From Flavobacterium muglaense (lineage in GTDB: Bacteria > Bacteroidota > Bacteroidia > Flavobacteriales > Flavobacteriaceae): DNA of 64,000 nt. Numbering within the stretch: position 1 is the first letter of the stretch; each line of letters starts with the position of its first letter. The translations under genes were made by a program, and so were the position numbers. A model generated the notes under the pieces. That model saw only the letters and a list, made by a program, of their open reading frames with translations. It was not told the DNA's origin and did no database searches. The DNA lies in NCBI RefSeq assembly GCF_014305155.1, contig NZ_JACRUK010000016.1, forward strand, positions 1 to 64,000, in the 5' to 3' direction. Shown here one piece after another: positions 24,033-33,733 of this stretch.

Positions 24033-27000
24033 ATGAAAATTAAGGGATTTGTTGTAGTATTATGTGTGTTTTTTTTCTCCCAAGGATGTTCTAAAAAGTC
24101 AGCTTCTGATTTTAATTCTGATTTTTCTTTGTTCAAAGAATTGATCAGCAATTTTACTGGAGGAATTGTTTCTTCACAGTCCGATATTCGCGTTGTTCTT
24201 GCCTTTAACAAAAAGGAATGGAAAGCGAATCAGGTTTTAGATAATGATTTATTTGATATTTCACCAAGCGTAGATGGAAAAGTAGTAGCGCTATCCTCAA
24301 ATACAATTGCTTTTATTCCAAAAGAAAAATTAAAACAAAACACAGAGTATCAAGTTACTTTGCATTTGTCAAAATTGATAAAGACAGAAAAAGAATTGTC
24401 TGAATTTAATTTTACTGTGAAGACAATAAAGCAAAATTATATTGTTGTAACAAATGATGTTCAGTCCTACAGTAAAGATTCACAATATTTAAATTGTGTT
24501 TTAAAAACTGCCGATGTTACGGATTTAGAGTCAGCTATGAAGCTTGTTTCTGCTCAACAAAACGGTAGTAGTCTCCCAATTAAGTTTGATAAAGGCGTTC
24601 GTTCTGGTACGGAGTTTAAATTTGTAATTGATAAAATTCAACGTTTAAGTACTGAAAGTAAGGTCATGATCAATTTTGACGAAAGTGCAATTGATGCCGA
24701 AGAGAAAGAAGCGCTTGAGTATATAGTGGCTGCAAAAGGAGATTTTAAAATCATGAAAGTTGATGTTCCAGAGGGAAATAATCAAATGATGACAATCAAT
24801 TTTTCAGAACCGCTACGTAAGGACCAAGATTTTAGTGGCTTAGTTTCAATTGAAAATGCAAGAAATTTAAAATTCAGTACTGATGGTAATTTACTTAAAG
24901 TATTTTTCAATAACCAAACTACTGCAAACCCTAAAAAAGTAGAAGAAGAAGTAGTAGAAGACGTTAGTGAAGATGTAGCAGATAGTTCAGCCGTAGAAAC
25001 AGTTGTTATTGATAGTGCCGCAGTAGCTGTAGCGCCTCCCGTTGTTCAGTATGTAGAGCCAGAAGTAGAAACGCAACAATTATTAACTGGAGAATTGCTA
25101 GTAGAAGTTTTTCAAGGAATTGAAAGCATCTACGGTCAAAAGATGCAGGAAAGTTACACTACAAAAATTTCCTTTGATCAAGTAAAACCAGGTGTTCGTT
25201 TTGTGAAAAACGGAACTATTTTGCCTAGTTCTAATAATCTAAAATTAAATTTTGAAGCGGCTAACTTGAGAGCAGTTGATGTAAAAGTGTATAAGATTTA
25301 TTCGAATAATATTCTTCAATTCCTACAGGATAATCAAATTAACGGCAGTCAGAATTTAAAAAGAGTCAGTCAGCCGATAGCCAAAACAACCATAAATTTA
25401 AAAGAAAATTCCTTAGTAAATACCAGTAAATGGAACACCTATGCTTTAGATCTTTCTCAAATTATTACGCCTGAACCAGGTGCAATTTATAGAGTTGAGT
25501 TTTCATTCAAGAAAGCATATTCTTTGTATAAATGTGCAAATTTAGATCCGGAAGATAGTCAAGACGATGAAAAAGAGGAAGTAGATGAGGATGATGTTAA
25601 TTATAGCAATTCCAATTATGATGATGATTATTACTATGAAAATTACGATTGGGATGAAAGAGAAGATCCATGTAGTGATTCTTACTATTACAATAGTAAA
25701 GTTGGGACTAATATTCTAGCATCTGACCTAGGGGTTATTGCAAAACGCGGGGCTGATAAATCGTATTTTTTTGCAGTAAATAATATTGTAACAACTGAAC
25801 CAGTTAGTGGTGCAAAAATTGAATTGTACAGCTACCAACAACAAAAATTGGCAACAGAAAAGACAGATAGTGATGGTATTGCTAATTTTAAGCTCAATAA
25901 GTTCGCCTATTTTGCTATTATTACTGAGGGTAAAAGTGCTACCTATATCAAGCTAGATGACGGCACATCATTGTCAGTTAGTAATTTTGATGTCGCTGGT
26001 GAAACCTTACAAAAAGGCTTGAAGGGATATATTTATGGGGAAAGAGGCGTTTGGCGCCCTGGAGATGACTTGTATCTGTCTTTTATATTAAATGACGCTG
26101 CTAATAAACTGCCCGAATCACATCCTATAAAATTAAGACTTTCGGACCCCAATGGGAAAGTAGTTTATCAAAAAGTACAAAAATCGAATGAGTTAAATCA
26201 TTATGTTTTTAATGTTAAGACTGATCCTGATGCACCTACAGGAAACTGGGAAGCCATGGTGAGTGTGGGAGGTGCGAAGTTTTACAAAAGTGTGAAAATT
26301 GAAACGATTAAGCCGAATCGTTTACGAATCAAGAATAGTTTTAAAAGAGCGGTTCTCTCTTCTTCTTATCCTAATAGTAGCAACCTAGAGGTAACTTGGC
26401 TTCACGGTGCAATTGCTAGAAATTTGAAGGTAGAAATGCAAGCTAAGTTTTCGCAACAAACGACTACTTTTAAAAATTACCCAAAATATACTTTTGATGA
26501 TTTAGTACGTAAATTTAATACAGAAGAGATTAATATTTTCTCTGGAAAAATAGATGGAAACGGTAGGGCTTCGGTAAATATTCAGCCTAAATTGAATGAA
26601 CAAGCTCCTGGAATGTTAAGAGCTTCTTTTATCACAAAAGTGTATGAAGAAGGGGGCGATTTTAGTTCAGATGTGATGGCAACAACCTATTCTCCTTACA
26701 AAGTTTATGTAGGGTTAAAATCTCCAGAGCCTAATAAATACGGTACCTTAGAAACAGGAAAAAACAATAGATTTGAGGTGGTGACTGTCGATGAAAACGG
26801 AAGACCGAGATCCGTACGAGACCTTGAAGTAAAAATATTTAAGGTCGAATGGAGATGGTGGTGGGATGCATCAGAAGATAATTTATCGAATTATAATTCG
26901 TCTAATTCGACTACTTCCTATAAAACAATGTATATCAATACCGATTCTAGTGGAAAAGGTAGTTTTCAGTTTGCAGTCGATGAAAATGATTGGGGGAGAT

Positions 27001-29708
27001 ATTTAGTACGTGTTGCTGATGAAGATGGCGGACATGCAACTGCTCAAACCGTTTTGATTGATTGGCCAATCTGGTCAGGAAAAACAAGAAATACAGATGC
27101 TTCTACGGCTAGTATGTTGGTTTTTTCGACTAATAAAAAAAATTATGCTGTAGGTGAAAAAGCCGAAATATCTTTTCCTTCAAGTGAAGGCGGAAGGGCG
27201 TTAATTTCGATCGAAAATGGAACAAAAGTAGTTCAAACACTTTGGGCTGTAACTAAAAAAGGAGAAACTAAAGTTACCGTTCCTATTACGTCAGCGATGG
27301 CTCCTAATGTGTTTTTTAATATCACTTTATTGCAACCGCATGCAACCACTAAAAATGATTCGCCTATCAGAATGTATGGAATTGTTCCGATAGAAGTGGT
27401 TGATAAAAACACCATTTTAGTACCAAAAATCGCAATGCCAGCAGTTTTAAAACCAGAACAATCTTTCAATGTTCAAGTAAGTGAACAATCAGGGAAAGCA
27501 ATGACATATTCTATTGCAGTTGTTGATGAGGGATTATTAGATTTGACTCGATTTAAAACGCCTAATGCTTGGGATAGTTTTTACAGTCGTGAAGCACTTG
27601 GGGTAAAAACTTGGGATGTTTATGATGATGTAATTGGTGCGTATGGTGGTAAAGTAAATCAGATTTTCAGTATTGGTGGAGATCAGGATTTAGGTGGCGG
27701 AAAGGCTAAAAAAGCAAATCGATTTAAGCCTGTTGTTATCTACCTAGGGCCTTTTCTTTTGCCGAAAGGCGGAACAAAAACGCATAAAATAAAATTACCA
27801 AAATATATAGGGTCGGTAAGAACAATGGTGGTTGCTGGTGATGCAAGTACTAGTGCTTACGGGAATGTTGAAAAATCAACTCCTGTTCGCAGTCCGTTAA
27901 TGGTTTTAGCGTCGTTGCCAAGAAAAATTTCTCCATCTGAAAAAGTGACCATTCCAGTTACGGTTTTTGCGATGGAAAAAAACATAAAAAATGTACGAGT
28001 TGAAATAAAAACAAATAACGGACTGAGGGTTATTGGAACAAGAGCGCAGACATTAAATTTTGCAAATCCGGATGAGAAAATGACTTATTTCAATTTAGAA
28101 GTAGGGCAAACCACCGGTATTGGAAAAGTGACAATCACGGCCACTTCAGGAAGTGAAAAAGCTTCTTATGATGTGGAGATTGATATGACAAATCCAAACC
28201 CGATAACAAATACTTATAAAGATGTCGTTTTAGAGCCACATAGTTCTAAGACGATTTCATGGGAAACTTTTGGTGTTGCAGGAAGTAATAAGGCTAAGCT
28301 GGAAGTTTCGTCTATGCCAACAATAGATTTTAATCGAAGGTTACAATACTTAATAGGATATCCACATGGTTGTGTAGAGCAAACGACATCATCTGTTTTT
28401 CCTCAATTGTATTTGAATGATGTGGTTGATCTTGATGCGGGCCGTCAACAAACAATTCAAAAAAATGTGTCTGCTGGAATAACGAGATTAGGTGGTTTTC
28501 AATTAGCAAATGGTGGATTGTCGTATTGGCAAGGTAATACGGTTGCTGATGATTGGGGAACTTCGTACGCTGGTCATTTCTTGATTGAAGCCGAGAAAAA
28601 GGGATATGTTTTACCTATTAATTTTAAATCTAAATGGATTTCGTACCAACAGAGAGAAGCGAAACAATGGCGATTTACACCACAGTACGGAAATGATTTA
28701 GCGCAAGCTTATCGTTTATATACACTGGCTTTAGCGGGAGCTCCAGATTTGTCTGCGATGAATAGATTGAGAGAGACCGCCAACATTTCTAACGAAAGTA
28801 AATTGCGTTTGGCTGCGGCCTATGCTTTGGCGGGTCAAAAAGCAGCTGGTGTTTCTTTATTGCTGAAAACTACTATTGACGATGAAAGTAATAGTTATGG
28901 TCATTATTATTACTATGGATCAAGTGAAAGAAACAAAGCAATGACTTTAGAGACTTTAATTTCGTTGGGTCTAAAAGGAAAAGCATTTGCAGTAGCGACT
29001 CAGTTAGCCAAGAAAATGGCGAGTGATCAATGGATGAGTACACAAACTACGGCTTATTGTTTGCTGGCAATGTCTAAGTTTGCTCAAAATAACGGAGCAA
29101 AGGGTATTGCTTTACAGTATAAAAAAGACGGGAAAGTTCAAGCGATCAAAACGATGAAATCTATTGCAAACCGATCTTTAGAAGTTAGAACAGGGCTGAG
29201 CACAATGACGTTAACGAATACTAAAGATAACACCGTTTATGTAAGGGTGTTGAATAGCGGTATTTTGCCTATCGGTCAAGAGCAGGTTTTACAAAATAAC
29301 TTAGCAGCTTCGATACGTTTTAAAAACAGAAAAGGTGTTGTTATCGATGTGAGTAAAATTGATCAAGGAACAGAATTTATTGCAGAAGTTAATATTAGAA
29401 ATTTAAAAAATGAAGGTGTCGAAAATGTTGCCTTGTCTCAAATTCTCCCTTCTGGATTCGAAATCGTTAATACAAGATTTACGGATTATGGTGATTCGAC
29501 TAACAATGTTGCGGACTATATTGACATACGTGATGATCGAACGAATTTCTATTTTGGGCTTAAAGCCAATGAAAGTAAAACATTCAGAGTATTGTTGAAT
29601 GCGTCATATTTAGGAACTTATTATTTGCCAGGATTACAATGTGAAGCGATGTATGACAATACGTTTTTAGCCAGAACAAAAGGGCAATGGGTTGAGGTTG
29701 TGAAATAA
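24033..29708 (+). CDS. Bacterial alpha-2-macroglobulin family lipoprotein
   Basis: This 1891-residue protein is a periplasmic protease trap. The signal peptide ends in a lipobox (SQGC, C19), so it should be a lipoprotein. Successive macroglobulin-like domains lead to the thioester site GCVEQ, with C1447 and the glutamine intact. The C-terminal part has the alpha-alpha toroid and receptor-like domains. The next gene is pbpC, the same pairing as yfhM-pbpC of Escherichia coli, which is thought to guard a breached wall. Two acidic low-complexity insertions stand out: about residues 301-350 (Val/Glu-rich), and about 505-553 (Asp/Tyr-rich with one cysteine, C547). Those inserts are not part of the standard family layout as I know it. 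Confidence 0.93.
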   Translation: MKIKGFVVVLCVFFFSQGCSKKSASDFNSDFSLFKELISNFTGGIVSSQSDIRVVLAFNKKEWKANQVLDNDLFDISPSVDGKVVALSSNTIAFIPKEKLKQNTEYQVTLHLSKLIKTEKELSEFNFTVKTIKQNYIVVTNDVQSYSKDSQYLNCVLKTADVTDLESAMKLVSAQQNGSSLPIKFDKGVRSGTEFKFVIDKIQRLSTESKVMINFDESAIDAEEKEALEYIVAAKGDFKIMKVDVPEGNNQMMTINFSEPLRKDQDFSGLVSIENARNLKFSTDGNLLKVFFNNQTTANPKKVEEEVVEDVSEDVADSSAVETVVIDSAAVAVAPPVVQYVEPEVETQQLLTGELLVEVFQGIESIYGQKMQESYTTKISFDQVKPGVRFVKNGTILPSSNNLKLNFEAANLRAVDVKVYKIYSNNILQFLQDNQINGSQNLKRVSQPIAKTTINLKENSLVNTSKWNTYALDLSQIITPEPGAIYRVEFSFKKAYSLYKCANLDPEDSQDDEKEEVDEDDVNYSNSNYDDDYYYENYDWDEREDPCSDSYYYNSKVGTNILASDLGVIAKRGADKSYFFAVNNIVTTEPVSGAKIELYSYQQQKLATEKTDSDGIANFKLNKFAYFAIITEGKSATYIKLDDGTSLSVSNFDVAGETLQKGLKGYIYGERGVWRPGDDLYLSFILNDAANKLPESHPIKLRLSDPNGKVVYQKVQKSNELNHYVFNVKTDPDAPTGNWEAMVSVGGAKFYKSVKIETIKPNRLRIKNSFKRAVLSSSYPNSSNLEVTWLHGAIARNLKVEMQAKFSQQTTTFKNYPKYTFDDLVRKFNTEEINIFSGKIDGNGRASVNIQPKLNEQAPGMLRASFITKVYEEGGDFSSDVMATTYSPYKVYVGLKSPEPNKYGTLETGKNNRFEVVTVDENGRPRSVRDLEVKIFKVEWRWWWDASEDNLSNYNSSNSTTSYKTMYINTDSSGKGSFQFAVDENDWGRYLVRVADEDGGHATAQTVLIDWPIWSGKTRNTDASTASMLVFSTNKKNYAVGEKAEISFPSSEGGRALISIENGTKVVQTLWAVTKKGETKVTVPITSAMAPNVFFNITLLQPHATTKNDSPIRMYGIVPIEVVDKNTILVPKIAMPAVLKPEQSFNVQVSEQSGKAMTYSIAVVDEGLLDLTRFKTPNAWDSFYSREALGVKTWDVYDDVIGAYGGKVNQIFSIGGDQDLGGGKAKKANRFKPVVIYLGPFLLPKGGTKTHKIKLPKYIGSVRTMVVAGDASTSAYGNVEKSTPVRSPLMVLASLPRKISPSEKVTIPVTVFAMEKNIKNVRVEIKTNNGLRVIGTRAQTLNFANPDEKMTYFNLEVGQTTGIGKVTITATSGSEKASYDVEIDMTNPNPITNTYKDVVLEPHSSKTISWETFGVAGSNKAKLEVSSMPTIDFNRRLQYLIGYPHGCVEQTTSSVFPQLYLNDVVDLDAGRQQTIQKNVSAGITRLGGFQLANGGLSYWQGNTVADDWGTSYAGHFLIEAEKKGYVLPINFKSKWISYQQREAKQWRFTPQYGNDLAQAYRLYTLALAGAPDLSAMNRLRETANISNESKLRLAAAYALAGQKAAGVSLLLKTTIDDESNSYGHYYYYGSSERNKAMTLETLISLGLKGKAFAVATQLAKKMASDQWMSTQTTAYCLLAMSKFAQNNGAKGIALQYKKDGKVQAIKTMKSIANRSLEVRTGLSTMTLTNTKDNTVYVRVLNSGILPIGQEQVLQNNLAASIRFKNRKGVVIDVSKIDQGTEFIAEVNIRNLKNEGVENVALSQILPSGFEIVNTRFTDYGDSTNNVADYIDIRDDRTNFYFGLKANESKTFRVLLNASYLGTYYLPGLQCEAMYDNTFLARTKGQWVEVVK

Positions 29709-29763
29709 TTATAATGTAACCCAATAGTTTTAAAGACTGTTGGGGACTTTTAAATAGAATGTA

Positions 29764-32139
29764 TTGAAGAATAAATTAATTGCGTTCATGCAGCGCATTA
29801 TAAATTGGATTAAAAACAATAGAATTAAATCATCAATAGTTTTTGTACTATTGGTGGTTTATTTTTTTTCATTGCCTAGCACTTTGTTTGAAGAACCTTA
29901 CTCAACGGTTATTGAAAGTAGAGAAGGGGTTTTGCTTGGCGCCAAAATAGCAAGGGACGGCCAGTGGCGTTTTCCAGAGCAAGATAGCGTGCCAGATAAA
30001 TTCAAAAAGTGTATTGTTTATTTTGAAGACGAATATTTTTATCAGCACCCAGGATTTAATCCCATTGCTATGTTTAATGCGATCAAGCAAAATAGAGCAG
30101 CAGGAAAAGTAGTTCGCGGGGGAAGTACGCTTACGCAACAAGTGATTCGTTTGTCTAGAAAGGGAAAAGGGAGAACTTACTTTGAAAAAGGAATAGAAGT
30201 ACTTCTCTCTACACGATTGGAGTTGGGGTATTCTAAAGACGGAATACTTAATTTATATGCTGCTCACGCTCCTTTTGGAGGAAATGTTGTTGGACTCGAG
30301 ATGGCTTCTTGGCGGTATTTTGGCGTACAATCGCATCAATTATCATGGGCTCAAAGTGCTACATTAGCAGTTTTACCTAATGCTCCTAGCTTAATTTATC
30401 CTGGTAAAAATCAACAAAAATTGCGTTTAAAAAGAGATCGCCTTTTATTGAAATTACAAACAGAAGGCGTGATAGACAGTCAAACTTATGCCCTTTCTAT
30501 AGCGGAGCCATTGCCTCAAAAACCGTATGATTTACCACAAATTGCGCCGCACCTTTTACAAAAAGTAGTTAAAAGCCAGGAAGGAGAACTTGTAAAAACA
30601 ACTATTGAAGTGGAACTGCAAAATAGGGTGAACCAAATTGCAAAATACTATCACAATCAATACAAACAGAATGAGGTTAATAATTTAGCTATTATAGTAA
30701 TTGATATTACGAATAGAAATGTGATAAGCTATGTTGGGAATGCACCAACGGATAGAAACCATCAAAAAGATGTCGATATTATTGATGCTCCTAGAAGCAC
30801 GGGTAGTATTTTGAAACCTTTATTGTACGCCGCGATGATGGATGATGGAGAGCTACTGCCCAACACCCTAGTCCCCGATATACCTACACAAATATCTGGT
30901 TATGCTCCCCAGAATTACAATCTTACCTTTGATGGTGCTGTCCCTGCTCATCGTGCATTGTCGCGGTCTTTGAATATTCCTGCCGTTTTGATGCTACAAG
31001 ATTTTGGAGTAAATAAGTTTTACGAAGAATTGCAAAAATTTAAGTTGAGGGATATCTCTCAACCGCCAGATCATTACGGATTGTCATTAATTTTAGGTGG
31101 TGCCGAAAGCAATTTATGGGATTTATGTCGAACGTATGCGGGCTTATCCTCGACTGTAGATTACTTTAATAAAAATGATGGGAAGTATCGAACCAAGGAG
31201 TTTGCAGAGTTAAATATTCATCAGGATTACAAAGTAGATTTTGGTGATCAAAGTGATCAAAAAACAATATTGGGAGCAGGTTCTATTTGGCTTACGTACA
31301 ATGCTATGGAACAAGTAGGACGTCCTGAAGGCGATGAAGCTTGGGAGTTTTATGATAGCGCTTTAAAAATTGCTTGGAAAACAGGAACGAGTTTTGGTAA
31401 TAGAGATGCTTGGGCAATAGGAACCAATTCTAAATATGTTGTGGGTGTTTGGGTAGGGAATGCAACTGGAGAGGGTCGACCAACTTTAACCGGAGTTACT
31501 AGCGCTGCACCTATTTTATTTGATGTTTTTAATTTGTTACCAAGAAAAAAATGGTTTGCTACCCCTTATAAAGATTTAAAAGAAGTAGAAGTTTGCTCGC
31601 TAAGCGGTTATCTCGCACAAGAAAATTGTCCAAAAATCAGTCAGTTGGTTTCCTTAAAAGGGAGTTCAACTGCAATTTGTCCTTACCACAAGATGATTCA
31701 CGTAGATAAAACAGGTCAATTTAGGGTGAACAGTAATTGTGAAAGCGTTGAGAATATAGTTGTAAAAAACTGGTTTGTCTTGCCTCCGGTTATGGAGTGG
31801 TATTACAAAAGCCACCACATAGCTTATCAAACATTGCCGCCTTTTAGAGCTGATTGCGGTTCGAATCAGGTGGCTTCAATGGATTTTATTTATCCTAAGG
31901 CCAATAGTAAAATATATTTGACCAAAGATTTTAATAGCAAGGTGCAACCTGTAATTTTAAAAGTAGCACATTCACAAAGTGAAGCACGACTATTTTGGTA
32001 TGTTGATAATGTGTATAAGGGCGTTACAAAAACTTTTCACGAAATGCCTATTGAACCTGTTTCTGGGTTTCATTATATTACCGTTGAAGATGAGGATGGT
32101 AATGAAATTAGGAGGAAAATAGAGATTGTACGCGAATAA
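29764..32139 (+). CDS. pbpC: Penicillin-binding protein 1C
   Basis: PbpC is a bifunctional class A penicillin-binding protein, anchored by one membrane helix (about residues 24-42). The glycosyltransferase domain shows EDEYFYQHPGFNP and GGSTLTQQ. The transpeptidase domain shows the serine motif SILK within STGSILKPLLYA, SRSLN for SxN, and WKTGTS for KTG. The C-terminus has the BiPBP_C beta domain. All active residues are intact. The start is ambiguous: TTG at 29764 (791 residues) or ATG at 29788 (783 residues); both leave the membrane helix in place. It follows the alpha-2-macroglobulin gene by 55 bp with no terminator, as in the known yfhM-pbpC pair. Confidence 0.93.
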   Translation: MKNKLIAFMQRIINWIKNNRIKSSIVFVLLVVYFFSLPSTLFEEPYSTVIESREGVLLGAKIARDGQWRFPEQDSVPDKFKKCIVYFEDEYFYQHPGFNPIAMFNAIKQNRAAGKVVRGGSTLTQQVIRLSRKGKGRTYFEKGIEVLLSTRLELGYSKDGILNLYAAHAPFGGNVVGLEMASWRYFGVQSHQLSWAQSATLAVLPNAPSLIYPGKNQQKLRLKRDRLLLKLQTEGVIDSQTYALSIAEPLPQKPYDLPQIAPHLLQKVVKSQEGELVKTTIEVELQNRVNQIAKYYHNQYKQNEVNNLAIIVIDITNRNVISYVGNAPTDRNHQKDVDIIDAPRSTGSILKPLLYAAMMDDGELLPNTLVPDIPTQISGYAPQNYNLTFDGAVPAHRALSRSLNIPAVLMLQDFGVNKFYEELQKFKLRDISQPPDHYGLSLILGGAESNLWDLCRTYAGLSSTVDYFNKNDGKYRTKEFAELNIHQDYKVDFGDQSDQKTILGAGSIWLTYNAMEQVGRPEGDEAWEFYDSALKIAWKTGTSFGNRDAWAIGTNSKYVVGVWVGNATGEGRPTLTGVTSAAPILFDVFNLLPRKKWFATPYKDLKEVEVCSLSGYLAQENCPKISQLVSLKGSSTAICPYHKMIHVDKTGQFRVNSNCESVENIVVKNWFVLPPVMEWYYKSHHIAYQTLPPFRADCGSNQVASMDFIYPKANSKIYLTKDFNSKVQPVILKVAHSQSEARLFWYVDNVYKGVTKTFHEMPIEPVSGFHYITVEDEDGNEIRRKIEIVRE

Positions 32140-32280
32140 TTTTGATCGAAAGTTGTTTGATTTTATAAGTGATTTGTGCTGATTATGGTTTTGTTTATTT
32201 CTAAATTTGCAAAATAGAACAAAGCTTGAGATTGCTATTTTATAAAATGGGCTTTACATGCAAATGATTAAAATATTTAA

Positions 32281-33474
32281 ATGAAAAAAAGTTTACTATC
32301 GCTCCTGTTGGGCGGTTTGACAATAGGAATAACTGAGTTTGTAATGATGGGGCTTTTGCCAGATATCGCATCAGATTTGAAAGTTTCGATTCCGGTGGCA
32401 GGGTATTTAATATCAGCTTATGCATTAGGTGTTGTGATAGGAGCGCCTTTGATTGTAATTATTGCTCGTAATGCTCCACCAAAAAAGATTTTGTTGCTAT
32501 TAGCAGTAATGCTGACTATTTTTAACTCCTTGTCTACTATTGCGCCCTCTTATAATTTCTTGTTGCTCTCTCGTTTGCTTTCAGGATTACCTCACGGAGC
32601 CTTTTTTGGTGTGGGTGCTGTAGTAGCAACACGTCTAGCAGATAAAGGGAAAGAAGCGCAAGCTATATCCATAATGTTTTCAGGTTTAACAATAGCAAAT
32701 CTGGCTGGAGTGCCTATTGGGACTTACATAGGGCATCATTTTGCTTGGCGTTATACATTTATTATCATTGCTTTTATAGGACTGTTAACGATAGCGGCTC
32801 TTTATTTTTGGATGCCAAATGTAGAGGCTAGAGCCAAAGAAACAGTAAAAAGTCAGTTGCAGGTATTTAAAAAACCAGAAGCTTGGTTGGTTATTTTGAT
32901 TACAGCTATAGGTACAGGAGGTTTGTTTTGCTGGATTAGTTATATTGCTCCGTTGCTAACCAATATTTCTAAGTTCTCCCCTTCTGATGTTTCTTATATT
33001 TTGGTTTTGGCCGGATTAGGGATGGTGATTGGGAATTTAATAGGAGGGAAGTTAACCGATCGATTTTCGCCGGAGATCACTATAATTGCGATTTTGTTAT
33101 TGCTTTCGGTTGATCTAGTGTTGGTTTATTTGTTTTCGTCTAATCAATATATGAGTTTATTGTTAGTGTTTATGACAGGTTGTATTTCATTTTCTATAGG
33201 TGCGCCTATTCAAATGTTGATGATTAAAACGGCTGTTGGCTCTGAGATGATTGCTTCAGCATCGATACAAGCTGCGTTTAATGTGGGTAATGCTTTAGGT
33301 GCTTTTTTAGGAGGATTGCCATTAGTAGCTGGATTGAATTACGCCACGCCTAACTTAGTGGGCGTTGCTATGGCTATGAGTGGTGCTTTAATTACATTTA
33401 TTTTTTTACAAAGAAGACGTAGATTGTCCCGTTTAGGAGGCGGCCAGTTTAAAGCTGTGAAAATGGAGGTATGA
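32281..33474 (+). CDS. MFS transporter, AraJ-like drug/sugar exporter family
   Basis: This 397-residue inner-membrane protein has 12 predicted helices of the major facilitator superfamily. The start MKKSLLSLLLGGLTIGITEFVMMGLLPDIA is typical for the DHA1 group of exporters (AraJ/YdhP-like), with the conserved GxxxGxPLIV helix and the RLLSGLPHGAFFGVGA block in helix 4 and GRKLTDRF-like GGKLTDRFSPE between helices 8 and 9. The substrate cannot be predicted. The gene has its own region upstream (141 bp) and is followed by a repeat element and the terminator region of rng. Confidence 0.9.
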   Translation: MKKSLLSLLLGGLTIGITEFVMMGLLPDIASDLKVSIPVAGYLISAYALGVVIGAPLIVIIARNAPPKKILLLLAVMLTIFNSLSTIAPSYNFLLLSRLLSGLPHGAFFGVGAVVATRLADKGKEAQAISIMFSGLTIANLAGVPIGTYIGHHFAWRYTFIIIAFIGLLTIAALYFWMPNVEARAKETVKSQLQVFKKPEAWLVILITAIGTGGLFCWISYIAPLLTNISKFSPSDVSYILVLAGLGMVIGNLIGGKLTDRFSPEITIIAILLLLSVDLVLVYLFSSNQYMSLLLVFMTGCISFSIGAPIQMLMIKTAVGSEMIASASIQAAFNVGNALGAFLGGLPLVAGLNYATPNLVGVAMAMSGALITFIFLQRRRRLSRLGGGQFKAVKMEV

Positions 33475-33550
33475 TAAATTTGTGATCGTGTAAATTGATG
33501 TCTGAATATTATTTTTAAAGGGTTGTGAATTGATTTCACGGCTCTTTTTT

Positions 33551-33630
33551 TTAGCCCAGATTGCAACGGAAATCCTTTATTGTTTTTCTTTAAAACAATA
33601 AAGATTGCAGTGTAAAGCTGGAAAAGCTCC
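33551..33630 (-). repeat. Dispersed palindromic repeat, family A, copy 4
   Basis: Reverse-oriented copy with TTAGCCCAGATTGCAACGG at its left edge, a central CTTTATTG...CAATAAAG stem-loop and GGAAAAGCTCC at its right edge. It lies 77 bp after the MFS gene and just left of the rng terminator. Confidence 0.75.
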
Positions 33631-33645
33631 AAAAAACAAAGACAT

Positions 33646-33711
33646 AAAAAAACCGCCACACGAGGTTGCTAAGCCGAACTGGCTAAGCAATTTTACGAAA
33701 GGCGGTTTTTT
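33646..33711. terminator. Nested hairpin terminator after rng
   Basis: An outer stem AAAAACCGCC (to 33657) / GGCGGTTTTTT (33701-33711) encloses a perfect inner 10-bp stem TTGCTAAGCC (33666-33675) / GGCTAAGCAA (33681-33690). Both strands end in a T-run. Its place just after the minus-strand rng stop suits it as the rng terminator. Confidence 0.8.
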
Positions 33712-33733
33712 GTTCTGAATGTTATTCCAGAAT

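Noticed and set aside
33551-33711. A tRNA-like or structured RNA gene between MFS and rng
   Set aside because: The folded parts are explained by the family A repeat and the nested terminator; no tRNA consensus arms were seen.
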